Origin: Amycolatopsis arida
Lineage (GTDB): Bacteria; Actinomycetota; Actinomycetes; Mycobacteriales; Pseudonocardiaceae
Reading direction: 5' to 3'
DNA: 64,000 bases
Assembly: GCF_900115565.1 (NCBI RefSeq)
Contig: NZ_FOWW01000012.1
Span: forward strand, 62,001-126,000
Position numbers and translations under genes: made by a program. Numbering within the stretch: position 1 is the first letter of the stretch; each line of letters begins with the position of its first letter. This document shows, in pieces, positions 34,679 to 43,024 of the stretch. Under the pieces are notes generated by a model that ran no database searches, was not told the DNA's origin, and saw nothing but the letters and a program-made list of their open reading frames with translations.

Positions 34679-35263
34679 CTAGAAGGGTGTGCCGAGTGTG
34701 GCTGCGAGCTGCGCCACACGCTCGGGGTCCCCTCCGGCCAGCAGCCACTGCCGTGGGGTGGCGGGCCGGTCGTTGATCTCCAGGTCGGACTGGGGGGTGT
34801 TCATGAACGCGGCGACCACCAGCGCCGGTTGGTCGTCCGGGACGGCCCGCAGCACGACGTCCAGGCCGGGCAGCACGCCGCTGCCGGTGAACTGCCAGTT
34901 CGGCAACCGCCAGCCGCCCTGGTCCTTCCAGCCGGTGAGCCTGCGGTCCTTGAGCCGGTGGCGGATACGGCTGTCGTCCACGCCGAGGCGGGCGGCGGCC
35001 TCGCCGACGGTCAGCGAGGACTCGGCGAGCACGGTGTCCGTGGCGACGGCCCTGGCCCGGTAGTCCGGCTCGTCGTCGCGGTGCGCCGACAGGTCCAGCC
35101 CGACCTGGGTCAACGCGGCCCGCTGATCCGCGGAGAAGAAGTGCGACGGGTCGGGGTTCGGCGGTGCCAGCTTGCGCGCCGCGTCCTCGACCATGGTGAG
35201 GAACTCGGTGGCGTCCACTTTCAGCCCTACCTTCGCCAGGATGTTCTCCAACGCGATCGTCAT
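34679..35263 (-). CDS. HTH protein, probable antitoxin or partner of the RES protein
   Basis: This is a protein of about 194 residues. TACCCT (reverse strand of 35270-35275) lies six bases before ATG 35263, so this start with a leaderless mRNA is preferred over ATG 35269. The middle has an excisionase/MerR-like helix-turn-helix, LTVGEAAARLGVDDSRIRHR, then LTGWKDQGGWRLP. The C-terminal part (NTPQSDLEINDRPATPRQWL) resembles the MbcA/ParS-type end of Xre antitoxins (promoter-bound, toxin-blocking). The pairing with the downstream RES gene suggests a toxin-antitoxin role. A DNA-binding protein with another job is also possible. Confidence 0.7.
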   Translation of the reverse strand: MTIALENILAKVGLKVDATEFLTMVEDAARKLAPPNPDPSHFFSADQRAALTQVGLDLSAHRDDEPDYRARAVATDTVLAESSLTVGEAAARLGVDDSRIRHRLKDRRLTGWKDQGGWRLPNWQFTGSGVLPGLDVVLRAVPDDQPALVVAAFMNTPQSDLEINDRPATPRQWLLAGGDPERVAQLAATLGTPF

Positions 35264-35477
35264 GTGCATAGGGTATCCCGTGTGTGCGGGTTCGTGCGCT
35301 TCCTACCCCAATTGTGCGCCGATTCACCAGGAGTCGGTACAGACCGCACACGAAGCAACACGAGATGTATACGACCGAGGGACAGTGTGCCCGGCACGGG
35401 TGGTGATGTCCAGGGTCGATCGTCACTGCCGGGCGGTGCGATCATGTCGGTGACCAGCACGGCCGGAAGGGGGATCG

Positions 35478-36053
35478 ATGCTGCTCAGCCGTGACATCCT
35501 GGAGCACATCGCCGCGGGCAGGGTCACCGTGGCCTTCCGCCGGTGGCGCCGGCCCACGGTGCGGTCGGGCGGGACGCTGCGTACCGCGGTGGGCGTGCTG
35601 CGGATCGACGCCGTGGACCCGGTGCGGCCCGAGGACATCACCGACGCCGACGCTCGCAGCGCGGGCTACCCCGATGCCGACGCGGTGCGCGCCGACCTCG
35701 CCACTCGCCCCGACGGGCAGGTCTACCGGATCGCGCTGGCCCTCGCCGGCCCGGACCCGAGGGAGGAGTTGCGGGAGCGGGTCGCCGAGGGAGTGGAGCT
35801 GGACCGGCTGCGGGCCGCCCTCGACCGGTTGGACCGGGCCAGCCGGCACGGGCCGTGGACCCGGGAGCTGCTGCGGCTGGTCGCCGACCACCCGGGCGAG
35901 CGGGCGGCCGACCTCGCGGCGCGCCGCGGCCGGCCGGTGGCGGAGGTCAAGGCCGACGTGCGGAAGCTGAAGAACCTGGGGCTCACCGAGAGCCTCCCGG
36001 TCGGCTATAGATTGTCCCCACGGGGCCGCGCTTTCCGCGTCTCCCCCGCCTGA
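35478..36053 (+). CDS. ASCH/PUA-like domain protein with C-terminal winged-helix
   Basis: This 191-residue protein starts at ATG 35478 behind GGAAGGGGG. The first 100 residues read MLLSRDILEHIAAGRVTVAF, then VGVLRIDAVDPVRPEDITDA, with an aspartate-rich turn and YRIALALAG. This is the pattern of the ASCH fold, a PUA-like beta barrel that binds RNA or nucleotides. The last 75 residues (LLRLVADHPGERAADLAARR, then LKNLGLTESLPVGYRLSPRG) look like a winged helix-turn-helix. I cannot assign a role. A sugar-binding lipoprotein gene follows 61 bases later on the same strand. Confidence 0.7.
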   Translation: MLLSRDILEHIAAGRVTVAFRRWRRPTVRSGGTLRTAVGVLRIDAVDPVRPEDITDADARSAGYPDADAVRADLATRPDGQVYRIALALAGPDPREELRERVAEGVELDRLRAALDRLDRASRHGPWTRELLRLVADHPGERAADLAARRGRPVAEVKADVRKLKNLGLTESLPVGYRLSPRGRAFRVSPA

Positions 36054-36114
36054 CCGCCAGACCATGCGCGGCCGTGACCGTGGCCCGTGCCGTTCGATGC
36101 CAGGAGTGACCACC

Positions 36115-37101
36115 ATGAGACCGAGCACCCGCGGCCGGCTGGCCGCGGCGGTCCTCGCCGGCCTGCTCGTGTTGCCCGGTTGCGCCGCGCCTCGGGACGC
36201 GGCGCCCAGCCCCGTGGGCGAGGGCGCCGTGCCGCCCCGGTGCGGCCCGGACGGCAGCTACACGATCGGGATGAGCCAGGCGAACCTTGCCGAGTCCTTC
36301 TACCGGCGGCAGGACGAGGACGTGCGGGCGGCCGCCGCGGAGGTGCCGCAGCTCACCGTGCGGTTCGCCGACGCGGTCGAGGACAACTCGCGGCAGGTGG
36401 CGCAGATCGAGGAGTTCCTGCGCCAGCCGGTCGACCTGTTGATCGTCAGCCCGAACGAGCCGACCCCGCTCACCGGCATCGTGAAGAAGGCCTTCGACCA
36501 GGGCGTTCCGGTGATCGTTTTGGGCCGGGACGTCAAGCGCGACGACTACACCGCGCTGGTCGCCCCCGACGATATCGCCATCGGCAGGGAGGCCGGCCAC
36601 TTCCTCGCCGGCGCGCTGCCGGACGGGGGCCCGGTGGCCGAGTTGCGCGGGCTGCCCGGCTCGGCGGCGGCCCGCGACCGGGCCGCCGGGCTGGCGGAGG
36701 CGCTGGCCGGCACCTCGACGCGGCTGGTCGCCGCCCGCGACGCCGACTGGCTGCGGGACGAGGCGCGGAGGATGACCGCGGAGATCCTCGGCGAGCACCC
36801 GGACCTGCGGGGGCTGTTCGCCCACAACGTCGAGATGGCCGAGGGCGCGCACCAGGCGGCCGTGGCCGCCGGCCGGGCCGATCTGCCGATCGTGGCGGTC
36901 ACCGGGCTGACGGGCGAGTCCGATGGCGTGGCCGCCGTCGCCGAAGGCCGGTTCGCCGCGCTGGTGTACCACAGCACCGGCGGCAGGGAGGCGGTCGAGA
37001 CGTCCCGGCGGCTGCTGGTCGACTGCCAGCCGGTCCCCAAGCGGCAGCCGCTACCCCTGCGGCTGGTCACCCCCGCCAACGTCACCGACTTCATCCGCTG
37101 A
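36115..37101 (+). CDS. Sugar ABC transporter substrate-binding lipoprotein (RbsB-like)
   Basis: This 328-residue protein starts at ATG 36115 with AGGAG eight bases upstream. The signal peptide ends in the lipobox VLPGC at about residues 19-23, so the protein is anchored outside. The mature part is a Peripla_BP_4 receptor: YTIGMSQANLAESFYRRQDE, VDLLIVSPNEPTPLTGIVKK, VPVIVLGRDVKRDDYTALVA and a C-terminal VAVTGLTGE domain. These match the ribose/galactose-type receptors. No permease or ATPase is adjacent. A LacI regulator and an FGGY kinase follow nearby and may belong to the same sugar system. Confidence 0.88.
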   Translation: MRPSTRGRLAAAVLAGLLVLPGCAAPRDAAPSPVGEGAVPPRCGPDGSYTIGMSQANLAESFYRRQDEDVRAAAAEVPQLTVRFADAVEDNSRQVAQIEEFLRQPVDLLIVSPNEPTPLTGIVKKAFDQGVPVIVLGRDVKRDDYTALVAPDDIAIGREAGHFLAGALPDGGPVAELRGLPGSAAARDRAAGLAEALAGTSTRLVAARDADWLRDEARRMTAEILGEHPDLRGLFAHNVEMAEGAHQAAVAAGRADLPIVAVTGLTGESDGVAAVAEGRFAALVYHSTGGREAVETSRRLLVDCQPVPKRQPLPLRLVTPANVTDFIR

Positions 37102-37107
37102 CCCCAC

Positions 37108-37196
37108 GTGTCCGCGTGCTGTGTACGTGTCTCCACGTCGTGCGGCGCGGACACGTGTGCGTGGCGCGCGGACACGTGTGCGTGGCGCGCGGACAC
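37108..37196. repeat. 21-bp-period intergenic array, family B (with two identical units)
   Basis: GTGTCC starts at 37108 and a longer variant at 37127. Two identical 21-base units follow at 37155-37175 and 37176-37196, each opening GTGTGCGTGG and ending GCGCGGACAC. The array separates the converging lipoprotein and LacI genes. Exact identity of the last two units suggests recent duplication. Confidence 0.75.
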
Positions 37197-37226
37197 GGAT
37201 GTCGGTGTCGTGGCGGGCACGCGCCG

Positions 37227-38228
37227 TCAGGGGGTGCGGCGCGAGCTGGCGCGGGTGATCAGCGTGGCGGCGAGGACCCGGGTGCTCGGCCGGCGGGTGC
37301 CGTCGGCGATCCGCGCCAGCAGCATCCGCGCGGCCTCCGTGCCGATCTCGTAGGCGGGCTGGGTGACCACGCTCAGCGGCGGGTCCATCAGCGTTGCCCA
37401 CGGCACGTCGTCGAACGCCACCACGCCCACGTCCCGGCCCGGTCGCAGCCCGCGCTCGGCCAGCGCCTCCAGCGCGCCGATCGCCGTGGGGTTGTTGGCG
37501 ACCAGCAGCGCGTCCGGTGGCTCGGGCAGCGCCAGCAGGTCACCCGCCGCCGCCCGCGCCCCGCTCGGAAGGTGGTACTCCACCCGGCGCACCCACCGGC
37601 CGGTCCGGGGTAGCCCGGCGGCGCGCAGCGCGTCCTGGTACCCGGCGAGCCGGTCGTCGGCGGTGCGCACCCCCTCCGGTCCGGTCACGCAGCCCACCCT
37701 GCGGTAGCCACCGGCCAGCAGGTGCGCCGTGGCCTCCTGCGCGGCGGCCCTGGTGTCCACCAGCACCTGGTCGGCGGACCGCCCCGTGAGCGGCCGGTCG
37801 ACCGCCACCACCGGGGTGCCGCGCTGGGTGAGCACGTCCACGCTGGTGGCCGGACCGGTGGGGGAGATGATCACCCCGGCCACCCGCTCCTGCAGTGCCA
37901 CGTCGAGGTAGCGCCGCTCCTTGTCCGGGTTCTCGTCGGAGTTGCACAGCACCACCGAGTACCCGGCGTCCTGGGCGACGTCCTCGACGCCACGGGCGAT
38001 CGCGGTGAAGAACGGGTTGGCCACGTCGGAGATGACCAGTGCGAGCACGGCCGTCTCCTGCCGGCGGAGGTTGCGGGCCAGCCCGTTGGGGTGGTAGCCG
38101 AGCTCCTCGGCGGCCGCGAGCACCCTGGCCACCAGCTGCGGGTCCACTGTGGACTTCCCGTTCAGCGCCCTGGACACCGTCGCGGTGGAGACACCGGCCC
38201 TCGCGGCCACGTCGCTGATGGTCGCCAC
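37227..38228 (-). CDS. LacI-family transcriptional regulator
   Basis: This 333-residue protein starts at GTG 38228 with a GGAGGGG site upstream. The HTH is at residues 2-50: ATISDVAARAGVSTATVSRA, then LNGKSTVDPQLV with the hinge LGYHPNGLARNLR. The sugar-binding core has the usual periplasmic-receptor-like fold: VLALVISDVANPFFTAIARG, GVIISPTG, VVAVDRPL and DVGVVAFDDVPWA, ending in VTQPAYEIG. It is divergent from the FGGY kinase gene, and inverted repeats lie in the space between them. It probably represses the kinase and perhaps the nearby sugar receptor. Confidence 0.92.
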   Translation of the reverse strand: MATISDVAARAGVSTATVSRALNGKSTVDPQLVARVLAAAEELGYHPNGLARNLRRQETAVLALVISDVANPFFTAIARGVEDVAQDAGYSVVLCNSDENPDKERRYLDVALQERVAGVIISPTGPATSVDVLTQRGTPVVAVDRPLTGRSADQVLVDTRAAAQEATAHLLAGGYRRVGCVTGPEGVRTADDRLAGYQDALRAAGLPRTGRWVRRVEYHLPSGARAAAGDLLALPEPPDALLVANNPTAIGALEALAERGLRPGRDVGVVAFDDVPWATLMDPPLSVVTQPAYEIGTEAARMLLARIADGTRRPSTRVLAATLITRASSRRTP

Positions 38229-38274
38229 GCGCCCACCCCTCCTCGTATCCGTTCTCGTCGATCCCGAGCGAGAA

Positions 38275-38296
38275 TAATCGACGAAGAAATCGATTA
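38275..38296. promoter_or_regulatory. Candidate LacI-family operator between regulator and FGGY kinase genes
   Basis: TAATCGA at 38275-38281 is repeated inverted as TCGATTA at 38290-38296 with eight bases between. The right arm contains the palindrome AATCGATT (38288-38295) with the central CG common in LacI-family operators. It is an A/T-rich island 50 bases before the LacI start and 150 before the kinase. Confidence 0.5.
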
Positions 38297-38446
38297 CTCG
38301 CCGCGGCGAGTGAGTTGACGACGGGAAACGGCGCTGAGCACGCGCGAATGTGACCACCGTCTCCCCGGATGGTCGTGGGCCGCCTGGCCGCGCCGCGTGG
38401 CAGAGTGGCTCGACGTGGGACTCGACGCGTGGTCGCGGAGCTAGCC

Positions 38447-40033
38447 GTGCCGGACGGGTTGCTGTTGGGCATCGACATCGGCACGGCGAGCGCCAAGGGA
38501 GTGCTGGTGAGCCCGCGCGGGGAAGTGCTCGCCAAGGTCGGCCGGGCGCACCGCACGGCGACCCCGCGCCCCGGCTGGGTGGAGCACGACGCCGAGGCCG
38601 TGTGGTGGGCGGACTTCCGTGCGTTGAGCCGGGAGCTGCTCGACGCCGCGGCCGGACGCCCGCTGGCCGGGCTGGCGGTGAGTGGTATCGGCCCGGTGCT
38701 GCTGCCAGCCGACGCGGCGGGCCGTCCCCTGCGGCCGGCGATCCTCTACGGCGTCGACACCAGGGCCACGGCCGAGATCGCCGAGCTCACCGCCGAGCTC
38801 GGCGCCGACGCCATCCTGCGTCGCGCCGGGACGCCGCTGTCGTCGCAGGCGGTGGGCCCGAAGTGGCGCTGGCTGGCCCGGCACGAACCGGACGTGGCCG
38901 CGCGCGCCGAGCTGTTCCTCATGGCCAGCTCCTATCTGGTGCACCGGCTCACCGGCGAGTACGTCCTCGACCACCACTCGGCCAGCCAGTGCGACCCGAT
39001 GTACGACCTGCGCGCGGCGGCCTGGGCCCAGGACTGGGCCCGCCGCGTCGCCCCGACCGTCACCCTGCCCCGGCTGCTCTGGCCGACCGAGGTGGCCGGC
39101 ACGGTGACCGCGGCCGCCGCGGCGGAGACCGGCCTGCCGGAAGGGCTTCCGGTCACCGCGGGCACGGTCGACGCCTGGGCCGAGGCCGCCAGCGTCGGCG
39201 TGCGTGAGCCCGGCGACACCATGGTCATGTACGGCACCACGATGTTCCTCGTCCAGGTGCTCACCAACCCGCGGCCGCATCCGGGACTGTGGACCACCCG
39301 GGGCGTCGACCCCGGCACGTACTCGCTCGCGGCCGGGATGGCCACGTCGGGCGCGGTCACCGACTGGCTGCGCGGCCTGGTCGGCGGGGACTTCGCGACG
39401 CTGGTGGCGGAGGCCGCCGAGGTGCCCGCCGGCAGCCGGGGGCTGCTGATGCTGCCGTACTTCGCCGGGGAGCGCACCCCGCTGTTCGACCCGGACGCCC
39501 GCGGTGTCGTCGCCGGCCTGACCACCGGCCACGGCCGCGCCGAGCTGTACCGGGCCGCGCTGGAGGGCATCGCCTACGGAGTCCGGCACAACCTCGAGGT
39601 GATGCGCGACGCGGGCGGGGTGGCGCACCGGCTGGTGGCCGTCGGCGGTGGTGTGCGGGGCGGGCTGTGGACCCGGATCGTCAGCGACGTGACCGGCGCG
39701 GAGCAGCAGGTGCCGGCGGAGACGGTGGGGGCCGCGCTCGGCGACGCGCTGCTCGCGGCCGTGGCCGTGGGCCTCGACCCGGACGTCGCGGAGTGGAACC
39801 CGGTGCGACACACCGTGATCCCGGACGAGCGCGGGACCGCGGTGTACGACGAGTTCTACGTCCGCTACCGCGTGCTGTACCCGGCCACCGCCGACATCGC
39901 GCACTTCCTCGCCGAACGGCAGCGGGACACCCCGGCTCAGAACCCCGCGTCGTCGTGCCACCAGAGCCACCAGAGCCCCCGAGGTGCCCCGTTGCGCGAT
40001 GCTGGCGAAGCCCGCGCAGGAGGGGAGCGCTGA
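38447..40033 (+). CDS. FGGY-family carbohydrate kinase
   Basis: This is a protein of about 528 residues; GTG 38447 is chosen because GGAG lies eight bases upstream and the first ATP-binding strand LLLGIDIGTASAKGVL follows directly. The second nucleotide motif is GTVDAWAEAASVGV, and LVAVGGGVRGGLWTRIVSDV belongs to the C-terminal FGGY signature. The sequence resembles xylulokinase-like enzymes that phosphorylate pentoses or related polyols, but the substrate is uncertain. After the fold ends (IAHFLAERQRDT), about 35 residues form a disordered tail rich in S, Q, H and G. The LacI gene is divergent. Confidence 0.9.
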   Translation: MPDGLLLGIDIGTASAKGVLVSPRGEVLAKVGRAHRTATPRPGWVEHDAEAVWWADFRALSRELLDAAAGRPLAGLAVSGIGPVLLPADAAGRPLRPAILYGVDTRATAEIAELTAELGADAILRRAGTPLSSQAVGPKWRWLARHEPDVAARAELFLMASSYLVHRLTGEYVLDHHSASQCDPMYDLRAAAWAQDWARRVAPTVTLPRLLWPTEVAGTVTAAAAAETGLPEGLPVTAGTVDAWAEAASVGVREPGDTMVMYGTTMFLVQVLTNPRPHPGLWTTRGVDPGTYSLAAGMATSGAVTDWLRGLVGGDFATLVAEAAEVPAGSRGLLMLPYFAGERTPLFDPDARGVVAGLTTGHGRAELYRAALEGIAYGVRHNLEVMRDAGGVAHRLVAVGGGVRGGLWTRIVSDVTGAEQQVPAETVGAALGDALLAAVAVGLDPDVAEWNPVRHTVIPDERGTAVYDEFYVRYRVLYPATADIAHFLAERQRDTPAQNPASSCHQSHQSPRGAPLRDAGEARAGGER

Positions 40034-40106
40034 ACGCGACCAAGGGGGCCTCGGTGGCGTCGGGGCTCTCCGCGCGGGGTGGGGACGGGGCCGTCGGACC
40101 CGGCCG

Positions 40107-41009
40107 CTAACGGTCGTGGGCGGTGAGCACCCGCAGGGCGTTGCCGGTCACCACGCCGCGCCACTCCAGCACGGCCGCGGGACCCGGTGGCTGCCAGGCC
40201 AGTGGCCAGCCCCCGTCCGGTTGCTGGGCCTCGCCGAGTGCGGTGAGGTGCGCGGCCACCGCGCCGGCCGGGAACAGGGGGCGCAGTGGATGGTCGGGGG
40301 TCGGCGCGAGGTCGAGCGGGGTCAGCCCGTACCCCTCGCCGGGGTGGAGGTGGAGCAGGGGCATGGCGGCCATCCGGTCGGCGAGCTGGGCGCTCCTCCG
40401 TTCCGCCCAGGCCCGGTCGGGCGCGGACCGCAAGTACCGCCACGCGTTGCCGGCGGTGTGCGCGTCGGGCGGGTCCGCCGCGGCGACGAGCGCGTCGATC
40501 TCCCCGCGGCAGAAGGACTCCGCGGCGTCCAGCCAGGTCGAGGAGAGGCCGAGCATCCGCAGCCGGGCGACGATGTTCCCGGTCGGGTTCAGCCCGGGTG
40601 GGAACCGGCAGTCGCCCCAGTGCGCGGCACGCGGGTGGCCGGCGGCGGAGGGCAGCACGATCGGCAGCCCGCCGCCGGGCGCGGCGACCTCGGCCAGGTA
40701 GGGCAGCAGGCCCGCGGCGAGCTCGCGGGCGCGGCCCCGCACCTCGGGGTCGTGGCCGGCGGGGGAGTCGAGCACCTGCTCCACCACCTCGAGTCCGAAG
40801 TCGACGGCGAGCGGCTGGCTGTCCGGGGCGCGGACGTCGGGCTCCAGCGCGTGGCCGAGCCCGCCGCCCGGGTTGCGGTAGGCCGCGAGGGCGTCCAGCA
40901 CGCCGTGGGCGTCGCCGGTGCCGCCGTGCAGCGCGGCGAGTCGGCGCTCCAGCAGCCGGGCGTGGGTGGTGAGGAACTCCGCGGCGCGGCCGAGGTCGGG
41001 TGTGCTCAT
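40107..41009 (-). CDS. Hypothetical protein, prenyltransferase/cyclase-like alpha-alpha barrel
   Basis: This 300-residue protein is built of helices with repeated short motifs of the terpene-cyclase/prenyltransferase toroid: YRNPGGGLGHALEPDVRAPD, then ALGEAQQPDGGWPLAWQPPG. The QxPDGGW repeat is the QW-type signature of that fold. No DxDD catalytic motif is visible, so cyclase activity is doubtful. It is convergent with the FGGY kinase and 10 bases downstream of an AraC regulator transcribed in the same direction. Function is unknown. Confidence 0.75.
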   Translation of the reverse strand: MSTPDLGRAAEFLTTHARLLERRLAALHGGTGDAHGVLDALAAYRNPGGGLGHALEPDVRAPDSQPLAVDFGLEVVEQVLDSPAGHDPEVRGRARELAAGLLPYLAEVAAPGGGLPIVLPSAAGHPRAAHWGDCRFPPGLNPTGNIVARLRMLGLSSTWLDAAESFCRGEIDALVAAADPPDAHTAGNAWRYLRSAPDRAWAERRSAQLADRMAAMPLLHLHPGEGYGLTPLDLAPTPDHPLRPLFPAGAVAAHLTALGEAQQPDGGWPLAWQPPGPAAVLEWRGVVTGNALRVLTAHDR

Positions 41010-41019
41010 GGCGCTGACG

Positions 41020-41727
41020 CTAGCCCGCCGGCACGCCGGCCGGCTTGCCGGAAACGGTCACCCACGCCGGGAAGAACGCGCCGGGGGACAGCCCGGTGAG
41101 CTCCTGGCAGTCCCGGCACAGGTGCGCGTGGTCGGCGTAGCCGGCGCGGGCCGCGAGGTCGGCCAGGCCGGCCGCCCGCGCGGCCATCCGGATGGCCCGC
41201 TGCAGCCGGGCGACCCGCAGATACCGCGCCGGCCCGTAGCCGACGGCCGCGGTGAACCGCCGGCGGAGCTGGCGCTCGCCGAGGCCGAGCCCGGCGGTGG
41301 CCGGGCCGAGCCGGACCCCGGCGGTCAGCCGGGCCAGCAGCACACCCAGCCGCGGGTCCGGTGCCCCGGTGAGGCGGCTGGCGACGACGTTGGGCAGCGC
41401 CGCGGGCTCGGCCAGCAGCCGGTCGGCGATTCCGCGCCCCCACAGGTCGGCCAGCGGGACCCGCAGGTCGCGCAGCTCGTCGGCGGCGACGCCGAGGGCG
41501 CGGGGTGCGTGGCCGGGGTGGAACCGCAGGCCGTGTACCAGCGCGCCGGCGGGTAGCGCGGTGTGCCAGGCGCGGGTGTCCGGGCCGGCGACGATCACCT
41601 CGCCGGCGCCGACGACGATGTCGACGCAGCCATCCGGCACGATCCGCTTGCGCTCGGGCATCCTGGTGCGCCACAGGCAGCGGATCGCCGGCCGGAGCGG
41701 GGTGGGCGGCGGGTGCTCGACGTACAT
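41020..41727 (-). CDS. AraC-family transcriptional regulator with DUF6597-like N-terminal domain
   Basis: This 235-residue protein starts YVEHPPPTPLRPAIRCLWRT, followed by VPDGCVDIVV and HGLRFHPGHAPRALGVAADE. These mark the small cupin-like domain common in actinobacterial AraC regulators. The C-terminal HTH includes LGERQLRRRFTAAVGYGPAR and LADLAARAGYADHAHLCRDC, ending with ELTGLSPGAFF. It may control the neighbouring helical-barrel gene or the divergent NUDIX gene. The ligand is unknown. Confidence 0.85.
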   Translation of the reverse strand: MYVEHPPPTPLRPAIRCLWRTRMPERKRIVPDGCVDIVVGAGEVIVAGPDTRAWHTALPAGALVHGLRFHPGHAPRALGVAADELRDLRVPLADLWGRGIADRLLAEPAALPNVVASRLTGAPDPRLGVLLARLTAGVRLGPATAGLGLGERQLRRRFTAAVGYGPARYLRVARLQRAIRMAARAAGLADLAARAGYADHAHLCRDCQELTGLSPGAFFPAWVTVSGKPAGVPAG

Positions 41728-41773
41728 GGGTGCATTATGCCGGCGGGGTCCGACAGCGAGTTACGGTGAACGC

Positions 41774-42181
41774 ATGCCGAGCCCGCCGATGATCGACAGC
41801 CTCGCGTGGATCTTCGTCCGGGATCGCCGGTTGCTCGGCGTGCGCACCCGGGGCAGGGCGAAGTTCTACCTCCCTGGCGGCAAGCGCGAGGAGGGGGAGA
41901 GCGACGTCGCCGGGCTGTGCCGGGAGATCCGCGAGGAGCTGGGCGTCGAGCTGGACCCGCTGAGCTTCCGCCTGTTCGCGGTGTTCGACGAGCGGGCCGA
42001 CGGCTACGCCGACGGGCGCAGGGTGCACATGACCGCGTACCGGGCGGCGCACCGCGGCGAGTTCGTGCCGGGGCGGGAGATCGCCGAGCTGGCGTGGCTG
42101 TCCTCGGCCGACGCGCCGCGCTGCCCGCCCGCGGGCCGGCGGGCGCTGCGGTTGCTCGCCGAGTCCGGCGAGGTCGACTGA
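41774..42181 (+). CDS. NUDIX hydrolase
   Basis: This 135-residue protein contains a full NUDIX box, GGKREEGESDVAGLCREIRE followed by ELGVEL, with the metal-binding glutamates in REIREE. Typical substrates are nucleoside diphosphates linked to another group, including oxidised nucleotides. TACGGT at 41762-41767 lies six bases before ATG 41774, predicting a leaderless mRNA. It is divergent from the AraC gene and followed 25 bases later by a FetB-like gene. The exact substrate is not predictable. Confidence 0.88.
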   Translation: MPSPPMIDSLAWIFVRDRRLLGVRTRGRAKFYLPGGKREEGESDVAGLCREIREELGVELDPLSFRLFAVFDERADGYADGRRVHMTAYRAAHRGEFVPGREIAELAWLSSADAPRCPPAGRRALRLLAESGEVD

Positions 42182-42206
42182 GCCCGGTACGGCACGATCG
42201 GGGGCC

Positions 42207-42965
42207 GTGACGAACGCGTCGATCGTGCCGGGACCCGCGCTGTTCGCCGTGCTGGCGGTGCTCCTGCTGGCCGCGGCCGTGGTCGTGACGCGTGGGCAGG
42301 TGGGCTCGGGGCGCGCAGTGGTCGTCGCCGGAGTGCGGGCGGCGGTGCAACTGGCGGTGGTGTCGCTGCTGATCGCGGTGATCCTGCGGTCCGGGTGGTG
42401 GACCGCCGGGTTCGTCGCGCTGATGTTCTCGGTCGCGGTGGTGACCTCGGCGCGGCGGATCGGCGCGCCGAGGGACGTGCTGTGGGTGGCTGTGGCGATC
42501 GGGTCCGGGGTGGCGCCGGTGCTGGCGCTGGTGCTGGCCGCCGGTGTGGTGCCAGTTCGGCCGGTCGCGGTGGTGCCGGTGGCCGGGATCGTGATCGGCG
42601 GGGCGATGACCGCGACGTCGCAGGCGGCGCTGCGGTCGCTGGACGACCTGCGCACCCGGTACGGCGAGTACGAGGCGGCGCTGGCGCTTGGGTTCCCGCA
42701 GCGGCCGGCCGCGCTGGAGATCGCCCGGCCCGCCGCGGGGCACGCGTTGGTGCCGGCGCTCGACCAGACCCGAACGGTGGGGCTGGTGACCCTGCCCGGT
42801 GCCTACGTCGGGATGCTGCTCGGTGGCGCCAGCCCCGTCCAGGCCGGCGCGACGCAGCTGCTGGTGCTCATCGGGTTGCTCGCCGCGCAGTCGGTGGCGG
42901 TGCTGGTGACCGTGCACCTGGTCGCGGCCCGCCTGCTGCACGCCGACTGGCGCCGTCACGGCTGA
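42207..42965 (+). CDS. FetB/YbbM-family (UPF0014) ABC permease
   Basis: This 252-residue membrane protein starts at GTG 42207. It has about seven hydrophobic helices and the family motifs RAAVQLAVVSLLIAVILRS, then GGAMTATSQAALRSLDDLRT and TRTVGLVTLPGAYVGMLLGG, with GASPVQAG. E. coli FetB is the permease of an iron exporter with the ATPase FetA. No ATPase gene is next to it here, so a partner must be encoded elsewhere. The role in iron export is inferred from the family only. Confidence 0.85.
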   Translation: MTNASIVPGPALFAVLAVLLLAAAVVVTRGQVGSGRAVVVAGVRAAVQLAVVSLLIAVILRSGWWTAGFVALMFSVAVVTSARRIGAPRDVLWVAVAIGSGVAPVLALVLAAGVVPVRPVAVVPVAGIVIGGAMTATSQAALRSLDDLRTRYGEYEAALALGFPQRPAALEIARPAAGHALVPALDQTRTVGLVTLPGAYVGMLLGGASPVQAGATQLLVLIGLLAAQSVAVLVTVHLVAARLLHADWRRHG

Positions 42966-43024
42966 CCTGTCTCGTTCCGGTCTCTTCCGGCCGGATGGCC
43001 CCCTTGTCCGCCTAGGCTGCCCCG

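Noticed and set aside
36069-36114. Upstream extension of the RbsB-like lipoprotein to 36064
   Set aside because: ATG 36115 has AGGAG at good spacing and gives a proper lipoprotein signal peptide. The extension would spoil it.
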